Below, piece by piece: positions 23,917 through 30,298 of a DNA stretch of 30,354 nt. Positions within the stretch are counted from its first letter, which is position 1; each line of letters starts with the position of its first letter. The notes below the pieces were generated by a model. It did no database searches. It saw only the letters and a program-made list of their open reading frames with translations, and had not been told where the DNA came from. The position numbers and the translations under genes are program-made. The stretch comes from Candidatus Nealsoniibacteriota bacterium (GTDB lineage: Bacteria; Patescibacteriota; Minisyncoccia; Minisyncoccales; CSSED10-335). The DNA is taken from the NCBI GenBank assembly GCA_003557585.1, contig PWOE01000047.1, positions 1-30,354 of the forward strand, in the 5' to 3' direction.

Positions 23917-24960
23917 TTAAAGAGATATCAAATTCTCCCAAGGAAAATCTTCTCTACCGAAATGGCCATAAGCTGCCGTCGGGAAATATATAGGAGATTT
24001 TAAATTAAGCCTTTCGATTATTGCTTGAGGCCTGAAATCAAACTTATCTTTAACTAGCTTAGATAGGTCCCTTCCTTTTTCATCAATAGCTTCAAGCATT
24101 AATGGATCTTTCTTGCCTATCGCATAAGCAACCGAAACCAAGCATTCTTGAGCATAATTATTGGCAACGATATTTTTTGCTACAAAGCGACACATATAAG
24201 CGGCTGATCTATCTACCTTGGTCGCATCTTTTCCCGAAAAACAGCCTCCGCCATGAGGAACAATGCCACCATAGGTATCAACCATTATCTTTCTGCCAGT
24301 TAAGCCAGTGTCAGCTGTGAAGCCACCAACCTCAAACGATCCTGCCGGATTTATTAAAATTTGAGACAATTCTTCTCTTTCAAATACCGAATCAATTATA
24401 TTCTTTCTTATAAAGCTACTTAATTCTTCATGAGATACATTTTTCTCGTGTTGTGAGCTGACTAAAACAATCAGGGTGCCATCTTTTATAGTCACTTGAG
24501 ATTTTCCGTCTGGAAGAAGAAAAGAATCCTCTCTACGCCTACACTCTTCCGTCTTCCTTGCTAGCTTGTGGGCAAAAACGACTCCCTTGGGAAGATATTC
24601 TGAGGTCTCGTCTGTTGCAAAGCCATACATAATTCCCTGGTCTCCAGCCCCCCCAGAGTCGACACCGATTGAAATGTCCTTGGATTGATTAAGTATATTA
24701 GTTATAATCTCTAACTTATCTTGATAGCCAATTTTTTGATAAACATCTTGAGCTATCTTCTTGTAGTCGATATCTGCCTTAGTTGTAATTTCGCCACCGA
24801 TAACTAAAAGACCGTGTGCGCCAAAGACTTCAATAGCAACTCTAGACTCGGGATCACTTTTAAGAGCCTCATCTAGAATAGCGTCTGATATTTGATCGCA
24901 AATTTTATCTGGGTGACCAGAAGTAACACTTTCTGCAGTATAATTCTTAGGTATAAACAT
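23917..24960 (-). CDS. metK: S-adenosylmethionine synthetase
   Basis: The 347-residue enzyme makes S-adenosylmethionine from methionine and ATP. Signatures are TAESVTSGHPDKICDQISDAILD (near the N-terminus), GAGDQGIMYGFATDE (104-118) and the phosphate loop GGGCFSGKD (237-245), where most MetK have alanine in place of Cys240. It ends FGREDFPWENLISL, close to normal. The start is the ATG at 24960: a longer in-frame extension to 25044 would read through the riboswitch and terminator and is not homologous. The gene follows its own SAM-I riboswitch and terminator by 0 bases (the T run abuts the ATG), giving feedback control by its product. Confidence 0.97.
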   Translation of the reverse strand: MFIPKNYTAESVTSGHPDKICDQISDAILDEALKSDPESRVAIEVFGAHGLLVIGGEITTKADIDYKKIAQDVYQKIGYQDKLEIITNILNQSKDISIGVDSGGAGDQGIMYGFATDETSEYLPKGVVFAHKLARKTEECRRREDSFLLPDGKSQVTIKDGTLIVLVSSQHEKNVSHEELSSFIRKNIIDSVFEREELSQILINPAGSFEVGGFTADTGLTGRKIMVDTYGGIVPHGGGCFSGKDATKVDRSAAYMCRFVAKNIVANNYAQECLVSVAYAIGKKDPLMLEAIDEKGRDLSKLVKDKFDFRPQAIIERLNLKSPIYFPTAAYGHFGREDFPWENLISL

Positions 24961-24989
24961 AAAAAAACTTTCCCTTATTAATGGGAAAG
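24961..24989 (-). terminator. Riboswitch-controlled terminator immediately before the metK ATG
   Basis: On the - strand CTTTCCC (24989-24983), loop ATTAATAA, GGGAAAG (24974-24968), then seven Ts (24967-24961) directly followed by ATG. The left arm can instead pair with GGGAAG at 25023-25018 in the aptamer P4, so the two structures are mutually exclusive. The right arm also contains the nearest purine-rich patch to the start. Confidence 0.85.
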
Positions 24990-25009
24990 ATAGATTAAGA
25001 TTTTGTAAT

Positions 25010-25108
25010 CTGCTCATCTTCCCTTTTTGGGTTAGAAGAAGCACCTGGCATATCCAGGTTGCTGGTGGGTCATCGAGCTAATTCTCTCGCCACACTCGCA
25101 ATAGGCAG
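25010..25108 (-). promoter_or_regulatory. SAM-I (S-box) riboswitch aptamer controlling metK
   Basis: Read on the - strand, the core GCAACC (25062-25057), P3 stem CCTGG/CCAGG and GGTGC (25045-25041) match the S-box core. P1 pairs CTGCCTAT (25108-25101) with ATGAGCAG (25017-25010) with one C-A mismatch. P2 is GTGG/CCAC plus GAG/CTC, with the kink-turn-like CGA and GATGA between. The P2 loop UUAG (25081-25078) pairs with CUAA (25035-25032), the expected pseudoknot. P4 is CCC-AAAAA-GGG. An alternative pairing of the P4 3' arm with the terminator arm gives a standard off-switch: SAM binding frees the terminator. Assigned from motif and structure by eye. Confidence 0.88.
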
Positions 25109-25112
25109 TTTA

Positions 25113-25140
25113 ATTGTATTGTGCAAAATTAGTTTATCAA
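25113..25140 (-). promoter_or_regulatory. Predicted sigma70-type promoter of metK
   Basis: TTGATA (25140-25135), 16 bases, TACAAT (25118-25113). The start point would fall at about 25108, exactly at the first base of riboswitch P1. This is one of the best promoters in the window and supports the riboswitch boundary. Confidence 0.75.
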
Positions 25141-25187
25141 GAGAGATAGATAAAGTCAAATAATGAATTTTCAAAATCAGATAAAAA

Positions 25188-25196
25188 TGTTATAAT
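25188..25196 (+). promoter_or_regulatory. Predicted extended -10 promoter of the OLD-like gene (leaderless)
   Basis: TG-T-TATAAT (TG 25188-25189, TATAAT 25191-25196), 7 bases before the ATG at 25204. The -10 box is a perfect consensus match. The -35 is poor. Transcription would start at or next to the ATG. Confidence 0.6.
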
Positions 25197-25203
25197 TCCA
25201 ATA

Positions 25204-26466
25204 ATGCAAATAAAAAAAGTAAAAATCAATCGCTATAAAAGCATCACCCAACCATTATTAATTGATAGTTTCTCCAATCTGCACATCTTGGTTGGGCCAA
25301 ATAACGCTGGCAAAACAAACGTTCTAGACGCAATAAATCTATTCTTTAATTCAGACTTAGAGGAAGAAAGATTTTTTGATAAAGATGCTGACGTTTCTTT
25401 AACCGCTCAAATGGGTGAAAATGAATATTCTTGGCAATATAAATCGGGTTCTATCTCTGGCAACAAAGAAGTTCTAAAAAAAGCTCAAAAAGAGTTTGTT
25501 AGGATTAGCAATGGTCCATCAGTATCTGATATCGCTCCCAAGAAATTAAATGATTTCAAGAATAATCATCCCAAAGATTATCAACTTTTCTCGCAATCTC
25601 TGCAAGATAATTTCAAAGGAGTTGAAATCAATGAAGATCTTTTCGTGTTAAGCATTCATGCTGACAAAGCTAATCGACCGATAAGAAGAATGGGGCAAGG
25701 CTTTAGACGCCTCTTCATAATCCTTTTTTACCTCTTCCACCCTCAATACAGCACAATCGTAATAGATGAGCCAGAAGCTCACTTACATCCATCTATTATC
25801 AGAAAGTTTTTAACGATTCTCACTCAAAAAGATTTAAAAAATCAGATATTCCTCACCACTCATCATCCAACATTTGTACAAGCTGACTATTTAAAACATA
25901 TTTGGCGAGTCGCTAGAGAAGAGAATGAAAGTACAATTGTTTATGGCTTTCCAAGACTTGATATAGAGATCGATAGATTTGTTCAAGAAATTAATGATGA
26001 TAATTCTGGCATCTTCTTTTCCGATAAAGTTCTCTTGGTGGAGGGTGTCTCTGATTACATCTTCATGAGAGAGATTATCAAGAAGTTTTACCGAAAAGAT
26101 AAAGAAATTAAGGTTGTTTATACTGGTGGCAAGGGATCAGTTGATGTCTATTCTCAGCTGTGTGATCACTTTAAAATACCTTACGCCATTATGCTAGATT
26201 ATGATGCCCTCGATTCTGTGCCACTCACTAGAGTCAGTAAGTATCCGGAAATCAAGGAGCAATTCAATAGCAAGCAAAAGATAGATGCTCTTAGAAAAGA
26301 AGAGATTTTTATACTAAGGAATTCTCTAGAAAGCGTCTTCCCTAAAAAATATAGGGGTAAAGAGACAAAGCCGTTAACTGCCCTTTCTATATCAAGAAAG
26401 ATTACAGCAAACGACTTGAAAACGAAACAGATGTCTATTATCAGAGAGATACTAGATACTATTTAA
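25204..26466 (+). CDS. Compact OLD-family ATPase/TOPRIM nuclease-like protein
   Basis: The 420-residue protein has an ABC/SMC-type ATPase domain: Walker A GPNNAGKT (31-38), signature-like RRMGQGFRRL (161-170), Walker B STIVIDEPEAHLHP (Asp188, Glu189) and H-loop TTHHPTF (His220/His221). A TOPRIM domain follows from about 274: LLVEGVSDYIFM (Glu280) and IMLDYDALDS (Asp332, Asp334). This ATPase-TOPRIM fusion defines OLD-family endonucleases, known in phage exclusion and the Gabija system. Only about 120 residues lie between Walker A and the signature, shorter than usual (500-600 residue members), so the dimerisation/coiled-coil insert seems absent. No UvrD-like helicase (GajB) is adjacent, so a defence role is only possible. 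Convergent with the gene at 26463, stops overlapping. Confidence 0.88.
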   Translation: MQIKKVKINRYKSITQPLLIDSFSNLHILVGPNNAGKTNVLDAINLFFNSDLEEERFFDKDADVSLTAQMGENEYSWQYKSGSISGNKEVLKKAQKEFVRISNGPSVSDIAPKKLNDFKNNHPKDYQLFSQSLQDNFKGVEINEDLFVLSIHADKANRPIRRMGQGFRRLFIILFYLFHPQYSTIVIDEPEAHLHPSIIRKFLTILTQKDLKNQIFLTTHHPTFVQADYLKHIWRVAREENESTIVYGFPRLDIEIDRFVQEINDDNSGIFFSDKVLLVEGVSDYIFMREIIKKFYRKDKEIKVVYTGGKGSVDVYSQLCDHFKIPYAIMLDYDALDSVPLTRVSKYPEIKEQFNSKQKIDALRKEEIFILRNSLESVFPKKYRGKETKPLTALSISRKITANDLKTKQMSIIREILDTI

Positions 26467-26732
26467 GCCTTGTACTCTTTTCTGTCTTTGAATTCTTCTT
26501 GCTTGCCTGAATGCCACTGCTTTACCGGTCTTAAATAGCCAACTACTCGAGAGTAAACTTCGCATTCCTGGAAGCCCTCGAGTTTTTTATTTAATTCAAA
26601 GCATTTATCACATTTAAAAACTTCTACCTTTTCTCCATCTTTTTCATAGACCGCTATCACTCCATTTTTTAATTCTTCACCCTCAATTTGCGCAGCTACC
26701 TTGCAATCATGACACAAGATTTCCTTTTCCAT
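26463..26732 (-). CDS. Stand-alone NrdD C-terminal-like protein with zinc ribbon and glycyl-radical-type motif
   Basis: The 89-residue protein has two CxxC knuckles (Cys7/Cys10 and Cys41/Cys44), then ECEVYSRVVGYLRPVKQW and GKQEEFKDRKEY. This tail closely resembles the end of anaerobic (class III) ribonucleoside-triphosphate reductase: EVYSRVxGYxRPVxxWNxGKxxEFxDR after a zinc ribbon. Gly65 (RVVGY) would correspond to the radical glycine. The large catalytic ten-stranded barrel of NrdD (about 600 residues) is absent: the frame starts at MEKEILCHDCK and the upstream gene is unrelated. The role could be a spare-part radical domain (as YfiD for pyruvate formate-lyase), or a repurposed zinc-binding protein. 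It shares a 17-base gap with the 355-residue orphan. Confidence 0.75.
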   Translation of the reverse strand: MEKEILCHDCKVAAQIEGEELKNGVIAVYEKDGEKVEVFKCDKCFELNKKLEGFQECEVYSRVVGYLRPVKQWHSGKQEEFKDRKEYKA

Positions 26733-26749
26733 GTTTCTTGTTTTAATAA

Positions 26750-27817
26750 TTAATAATTGTCATCTACCTTTTTAAGAATAATCTTATTCTCTTTTTCGAG
26801 TTGATTAAAGACGTCGTCTATTTCTGCCTGGCTAAATTTCTCTAGCAAAAGACCCTCTATCTCTTTTCTTGATTCTCCGTCTTCTTTGTCTAGATAATTA
26901 ATAGTGTCTCCCCAGTAAATTATGCGATTTTTGCGATTATAAACTCTAATGTCTTCTTCTTCACGAATCATCTGTTCTATAAAACCTTTATCTTTTAACT
27001 TAAACCCTTTCCATTCAAGAATCTTTAGCATTCTTGCCTTTTTATCTTCCTGTTCTCCGCTCTCCAGGATTGACTCACCTTCTTCTCTATCATCGCCTCT
27101 TAGAGCTATCTCTATCTCTTCTCCGTTGAAGCTTTCAAAGTCTGCAAAAATTAAATTGCTATATGCCTGACATATGTCTTCATAAAATTTCTCTTCAAGA
27201 TCCTCTTCTGATTTATTTAGAACCTCTCTCAGCTTTTCTAATTCTTCCTTGAAATCACTAAAACCTTCTTTTCCTTTATTCCTTTTTTCAAAATCGTCTA
27301 GCCTCTTTTTTAATCTATTTCTGATATCTATGAAGCCTCTCATTGCTTCTTTAAAGAATCCTTCTTTTTTTTTAATCAAACCAACTCTCCTAGCTATATC
27401 TATCTGATAAAGTTTGGTTAGCAATTCGTAGTCTTTAATCTGTTCTCCTAAAAATTCACCAGCACCGTCTAATCCATCTCTCCTCATTCTCTCTAGATCT
27501 ATCTTTTCCTGAAGAAACTTAGAATCTTCTGCACCATTAACCGAGCACTCAACAGCATGACTACTGGAAAACCTATTCTTGAAGTCATTGAAGACATCTA
27601 GAGTATTCCAGTCAACATATCTTTCGTTGCCTTTTTTTCTAGTCTCTCTTATCTCATCTACGCCTCTATCTACAATCTCTCTTATATTTTCTGAATCAAC
27701 TTTCTTCATTATTTCTCGATCTGGCTCACGATCAACAATGGAGATAATCTTGTCTATCTCCTTAACTGACATTTCACTGCCTCTTTCTTCTATTTTTGGT
27801 CTCTCTGGATTGAACAT
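26750..27817 (-). CDS. Charged, helical protein of unknown function
   Basis: I recognise no family for this 355-residue protein. It is highly charged and Glu/Lys/Asp/Arg-rich, with long helical, coiled-coil-prone stretches (about residues 150-220: MRGFIDIRNRLKKRLDDFEK, then EELEKLREVLNKSEEDLEEK). There is no signal peptide or membrane span, so it is likely cytoplasmic. A distinct C-terminal segment, RKNRIIYWGDTINYLDKEDG, is followed by a helical tail. It precedes the NrdD-tail-like gene by 17 bases, so the two may be co-transcribed. Upstream is a terminator of the DUF4870-like gene; no good promoter was found before its ATG. Confidence 0.7.
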   Translation of the reverse strand: MFNPERPKIEERGSEMSVKEIDKIISIVDREPDREIMKKVDSENIREIVDRGVDEIRETRKKGNERYVDWNTLDVFNDFKNRFSSSHAVECSVNGAEDSKFLQEKIDLERMRRDGLDGAGEFLGEQIKDYELLTKLYQIDIARRVGLIKKKEGFFKEAMRGFIDIRNRLKKRLDDFEKRNKGKEGFSDFKEELEKLREVLNKSEEDLEEKFYEDICQAYSNLIFADFESFNGEEIEIALRGDDREEGESILESGEQEDKKARMLKILEWKGFKLKDKGFIEQMIREEEDIRVYNRKNRIIYWGDTINYLDKEDGESRKEIEGLLLEKFSQAEIDDVFNQLEKENKIILKKVDDNY

Positions 27818-27835
27818 ATCTTTTTTTTAACCTTA

Positions 27836-27870
27836 CCATAAAATAAATCCCGAGGGAATAACCCCCGGGA
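27836..27870 (-). terminator. Rho-independent terminator after the DUF4870-like gene
   Basis: On the - strand TCCCGGGGG-TTATT-CCCTCGGGA forms a 9-bp stem (27870-27848) with one G-T pair, followed by TTTATTTT. It lies 19 bases after the stop of the membrane-protein gene. The stem is unusually GC-rich for this AT-rich region. Confidence 0.75.
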
Positions 27871-27888
27871 GATATTTTCCTAAAAATC

Positions 27889-28266
27889 TTATATATTTAC
27901 TTTCTCAGCATACTTGCCAATAATTGGCAACTCTTTCTCTTTCCCTTGAACAACATTAATTACTCCGATAATCATTAGAATAATTAATATCCACCAAATT
28001 ATAAATCCAGCAATCCAACCTAATACCGGTATCATTGATATAAAGATATTAACAATGAAACAGATAACAAGGACTATACCCTGTTTCATATGAAACTTCA
28101 CGAAAGGGTCTTTCTTGGCTCCAGTAAGAAAGGGAATCAAAACCAGGATGCCAAGATAAGATAAAACAGCCATCAGAGTGTCTTTCTCCTTGTTACTTTT
28201 CTCTTCCTTCTTTGACTCTTCCTTTAACTCCTCTATTTTTTGCTCTTCTGCTTTTTGTTCTTCCAT
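27889..28266 (-). CDS. DUF4870-like small membrane protein
   Basis: The 125-residue protein has a charged Glu/Lys-rich N-terminus (about 1-28) and three hydrophobic segments. LMAVLSYLGILVLIPFLTGAKKDPFVKFHMKQGIVLVICFIVNIF and the following VLGWIAGFIIWWILIILMIIGVINVVQGKEKELPIIGKYA fit the DUF4870 (Tic20-like) family. Its function is unknown. It has its own promoter and terminator, so it is probably monocistronic. Confidence 0.85.
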   Translation of the reverse strand: MEEQKAEEQKIEELKEESKKEEKSNKEKDTLMAVLSYLGILVLIPFLTGAKKDPFVKFHMKQGIVLVICFIVNIFISMIPVLGWIAGFIIWWILIILMIIGVINVVQGKEKELPIIGKYAEKVNI

Positions 28267-28331
28267 TTTTCTTTATTATTTTATAATTTACTTAATTATG
28301 CCTTTTTAAAGCATGCATTACGACTAATAAT

Positions 28332-28361
28332 ATAATAATACAAATTGCTCTTTGATGTCAA
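28332..28361 (-). promoter_or_regulatory. Predicted sigma70-type promoter of the DUF4870-like gene
   Basis: A perfect TTGACA (28361-28356) is followed after 18 bases by TATTAT (28337-28332); repeated ATTATT makes the exact -10 register uncertain. The leader would be about 60 bases, containing a small ATGC/GCAT hairpin and no Shine-Dalgarno. Confidence 0.6.
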
Positions 28362-29060
28362 TTACAGAAACTCTTTGCCCATTCGACTTAATCGATAAGC
28401 GATGTTTTCTTTGAACTCTAGCTGTTCCTTGATTCTATTATAAGTCTCTATCGCTATAAAATCTCCCACCAAAAAACTGGGCAATTCTTCCAGATACTTA
28501 AAGTCATTCAAGCTTTTAACGGTGTGCAAATCTCTGTTTTCTTTATAGCAGTAACCATTAACATGATTGCAATTAAAGATATCCTTATTCTGTCTCTTCT
28601 TTACATAGTCAAATTCTTTTGATTTTTTTACTTGTTCGACTTTAAAATGAGATAGATCTATGCAAAAGCCAGCGATTTTTGAAACATCAACCGTCTGAGA
28701 AAGATAGTCATCTGTGTCCATTTCTAAATAGAGCTTGTCGTGATAGCCTTGCCATTTACCAAGGTGCTTGAAGTGATCCTCGTGAATGGTGAAATATTTT
28801 GATTCAAAATTCTTTTCTAAAAAAATTAATTCGTCTTTCTCAACATCATCTCTGATATGAACTAAAAGTAATTTTTCAATCTTGCTTTCAAGAAGAGCTT
28901 TGTATATATAATCTCTCTCTTTTCTCTCATAGCATTCAATAAAGAGAGCCGCTTCCTTGATATCGTACGACTCTATCTCTTCAAGTTTGCTGACCCATTC
29001 CTTTCTTGTCTGCCCTGTTATACCAACAAATATCTTTTTTAAATAATCAGCTTGATTCAT
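28362..29060 (-). CDS. TIM-barrel-like protein of unknown function (xylose-isomerase-like fold suspected)
   Basis: The 232-residue protein has alternating hydrophobic strands and helices with candidate metal ligands at strand ends: LLLVHIRDDVEKDELIFLEK, FTIHEDHF, KLYLEMDTDD, GFCIDLSHFK, CNHVNGYCY and FIAIETYN. This His/Glu/Asp/His/Glu pattern resembles AP-endonuclease-2/xylose-isomerase-like TIM barrels. I cannot name a substrate. It overlaps the NUDIX gene by 14 bases and is translated from within it, suggesting coupled expression and perhaps a shared nucleotide- or sugar-related job. Family assignment is tentative. Confidence 0.65.
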   Translation of the reverse strand: MNQADYLKKIFVGITGQTRKEWVSKLEEIESYDIKEAALFIECYERKERDYIYKALLESKIEKLLLVHIRDDVEKDELIFLEKNFESKYFTIHEDHFKHLGKWQGYHDKLYLEMDTDDYLSQTVDVSKIAGFCIDLSHFKVEQVKKSKEFDYVKKRQNKDIFNCNHVNGYCYKENRDLHTVKSLNDFKYLEELPSFLVGDFIAIETYNRIKEQLEFKENIAYRLSRMGKEFL

Positions 29061-29553
29061 CTTGTAATATTTCTTTAGCTTTTTTCAAGAAAGTTAAATC
29101 CCTTTTTTGAATGAATAATCCCGCATAGCTTTTTGGTTCGTCCTTCTCAATCCTTTTTATCGCTTCGTTTAAAGTAAGCCAAACAACTCTGAATCCTTGT
29201 CCTTTTTCTTTTTCAGTAAGTTCTGGCTCGCCTTTCGATATAATTTTACCTAAATAGCAGTACGACTCTTGTCTTAAATTCCATTTTGATCGGAACTCAA
29301 CTATCTTACCAACTTCTCTCTCTATTTCAATTAAGCTCCCTGTCTCCTCTTTCACTTCTCTGATTAATGCCTCTTCCCTGGTTTCATTGTCATCAATGCC
29401 TCCACCAGGAAGTTTGTGATAATTGTCTTGAGCAACAAAGAGAATTGGTATTAAGCCTTCTTTATCGAAGAGAACAGCTCTCGATGCTCTTCTCTCTTTT
29501 ATCTCTGCCCGATCTTTTATCTCTTCTGTGGCAATCTCTTTTAATAATCTCAT
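29047..29553 (-). CDS. NUDIX hydrolase
   Basis: The 168-residue protein has the full NUDIX box GGIDDNETREEALIREVKEETGS, matching Gx5Ex7REUxEExGU, preceded by RAVLFDKEGLIPILFVAQDNYHKLPGG. It hydrolyses a nucleoside diphosphate linked to another moiety; the specific substrate cannot be read from sequence. It overlaps the TIM-barrel-like gene by 14 bases and follows the VTT-like gene by 12 bases. Confidence 0.94.
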   Translation of the reverse strand: MRLLKEIATEEIKDRAEIKERRASRAVLFDKEGLIPILFVAQDNYHKLPGGGIDDNETREEALIREVKEETGSLIEIEREVGKIVEFRSKWNLRQESYCYLGKIISKGEPELTEKEKGQGFRVVWLTLNEAIKRIEKDEPKSYAGLFIQKRDLTFLKKAKEILQDESS

Positions 29554-29565
29554 TTTATAATTAAT

Positions 29566-30123
29566 TTATTTTAAAAGCAGTTTGCTAGTAAAAAAACTTA
29601 TCAAAAAGACAAAGGTGGCATTACCTAATAAGACAGCTATAAATATATTTCTAAAATTGGTCTTTCCTAATCCCAGAGCAATCATCAAGATATCTTGAGG
29701 TAATGGGGTTAAGGCTGTGTAAGCGTAAGCTACTAACGGCGTTATCCAATAAGGCTTATTCTGCAACCACAAAGAAGCGATCTTTAATTGGCGGCCCATA
29801 AAACTCCTCGCCAAGGACCTCCCTTGATATCCCAAGACAAAGAACAATGAATCGCCAAAAGCTCGAGCTGGAGCAACAATTAAGGCCAATAGAAATAGAT
29901 TATATTCGCCAGAGGCGACTAAAGTTGCAAGCATTGCATAAAAAGGAGCAGATGCGAAGCCAGAGACACCGACAAGAGCTGTTAAGAAGATAAAGAGATA
30001 ACCTCCTTCAATCCCTATAATTAAAACTATCTCTTCCGGTGAAAAAAAGAAAAGAGCCGTTATCCACAAAAGAAGAAACGACAAAAGAGAAATAAATTTA
30101 ATGTTTTTCTTGATTAATTCCAT
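29566..30123 (-). CDS. DedA/VTT-like integral membrane protein
   Basis: The 185-residue protein is strongly hydrophobic, with about five helices. The pattern of a re-entrant-like segment FASAPFYAMLATLVASGE, a charged middle (YQGRSLARSFMGRQLK), then YAYTALTPLPQDILMIALGLGKTNFRNIF resembles the SNARE-associated/VTT (DedA, YqaA) fold, in which a proline-rich P-x-P motif precedes a glycine. Members move lipid head groups such as undecaprenyl phosphate. Assignment is tentative as the sequence is divergent. Confidence 0.65.
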   Translation of the reverse strand: MELIKKNIKFISLLSFLLLWITALFFFSPEEIVLIIGIEGGYLFIFLTALVGVSGFASAPFYAMLATLVASGEYNLFLLALIVAPARAFGDSLFFVLGYQGRSLARSFMGRQLKIASLWLQNKPYWITPLVAYAYTALTPLPQDILMIALGLGKTNFRNIFIAVLLGNATFVFLISFFTSKLLLK

Positions 30124-30132
30124 TGTCTGATG

Positions 30133-30236
30133 CTATGACAAGGCAGATATCAGTCTCTCTAGGCAAGCAATTAATTTATATTCTTCTTCGTTTAAATTCT
30201 ATTAATTACTGGCTCTCTTTTAATTGCATCCCCCAT
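30133..30236 (-). pseudogene. Possible 34-residue mini-gene interrupted by one base (frameshift)
   Basis: From the ATG at 30236 a frame reads MGDAIKREPVINRI and stops at TAA (30192). In the -1 frame the sequence continues as LNEEEYKLIACLERLISALS and stops at TAG (30133). Adding one T to the TTT run in AGAATTTAAAC would join them into one 34-residue helical protein without other changes. It lies between a good promoter and the VTT-like gene, ending 9 bases before it. It could be a real mini-protein with an assembly or mutational frameshift, or chance. Confidence 0.3.
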
Positions 30237-30256
30237 CTATGCTAAATCTTGCTCTG

Positions 30257-30285
30257 ATTTTAGCAGAAAAAGCTATCGCTTGAAA
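30257..30285 (-). promoter_or_regulatory. Predicted promoter of the VTT-NUDIX-TIM operon
   Basis: On the - strand TTTCAA (30285-30280), 17 bases, then TGC-TAAAAT (TAAAAT 30262-30257), an extended -10. The start would be about 30250, 14 bases before the mini-gene ATG and about 127 before the VTT-like ATG. Confidence 0.5.
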
Positions 30286-30298
30286 GATTGAAACGAAA

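Noticed and set aside
24961..25044. An upstream in-frame start that would lengthen metK by 28 residues
   Set aside because: The extension translates the riboswitch and terminator and lacks similarity to MetK, whereas the ATG at 24960 gives the standard N-terminus.
25204..26466. The OLD-like gene as part of a Gabija or PARIS defence system
   Set aside because: No UvrD-like helicase gene lies beside it, and ATPase and TOPRIM are fused in one protein, unlike the two-gene PARIS arrangement.
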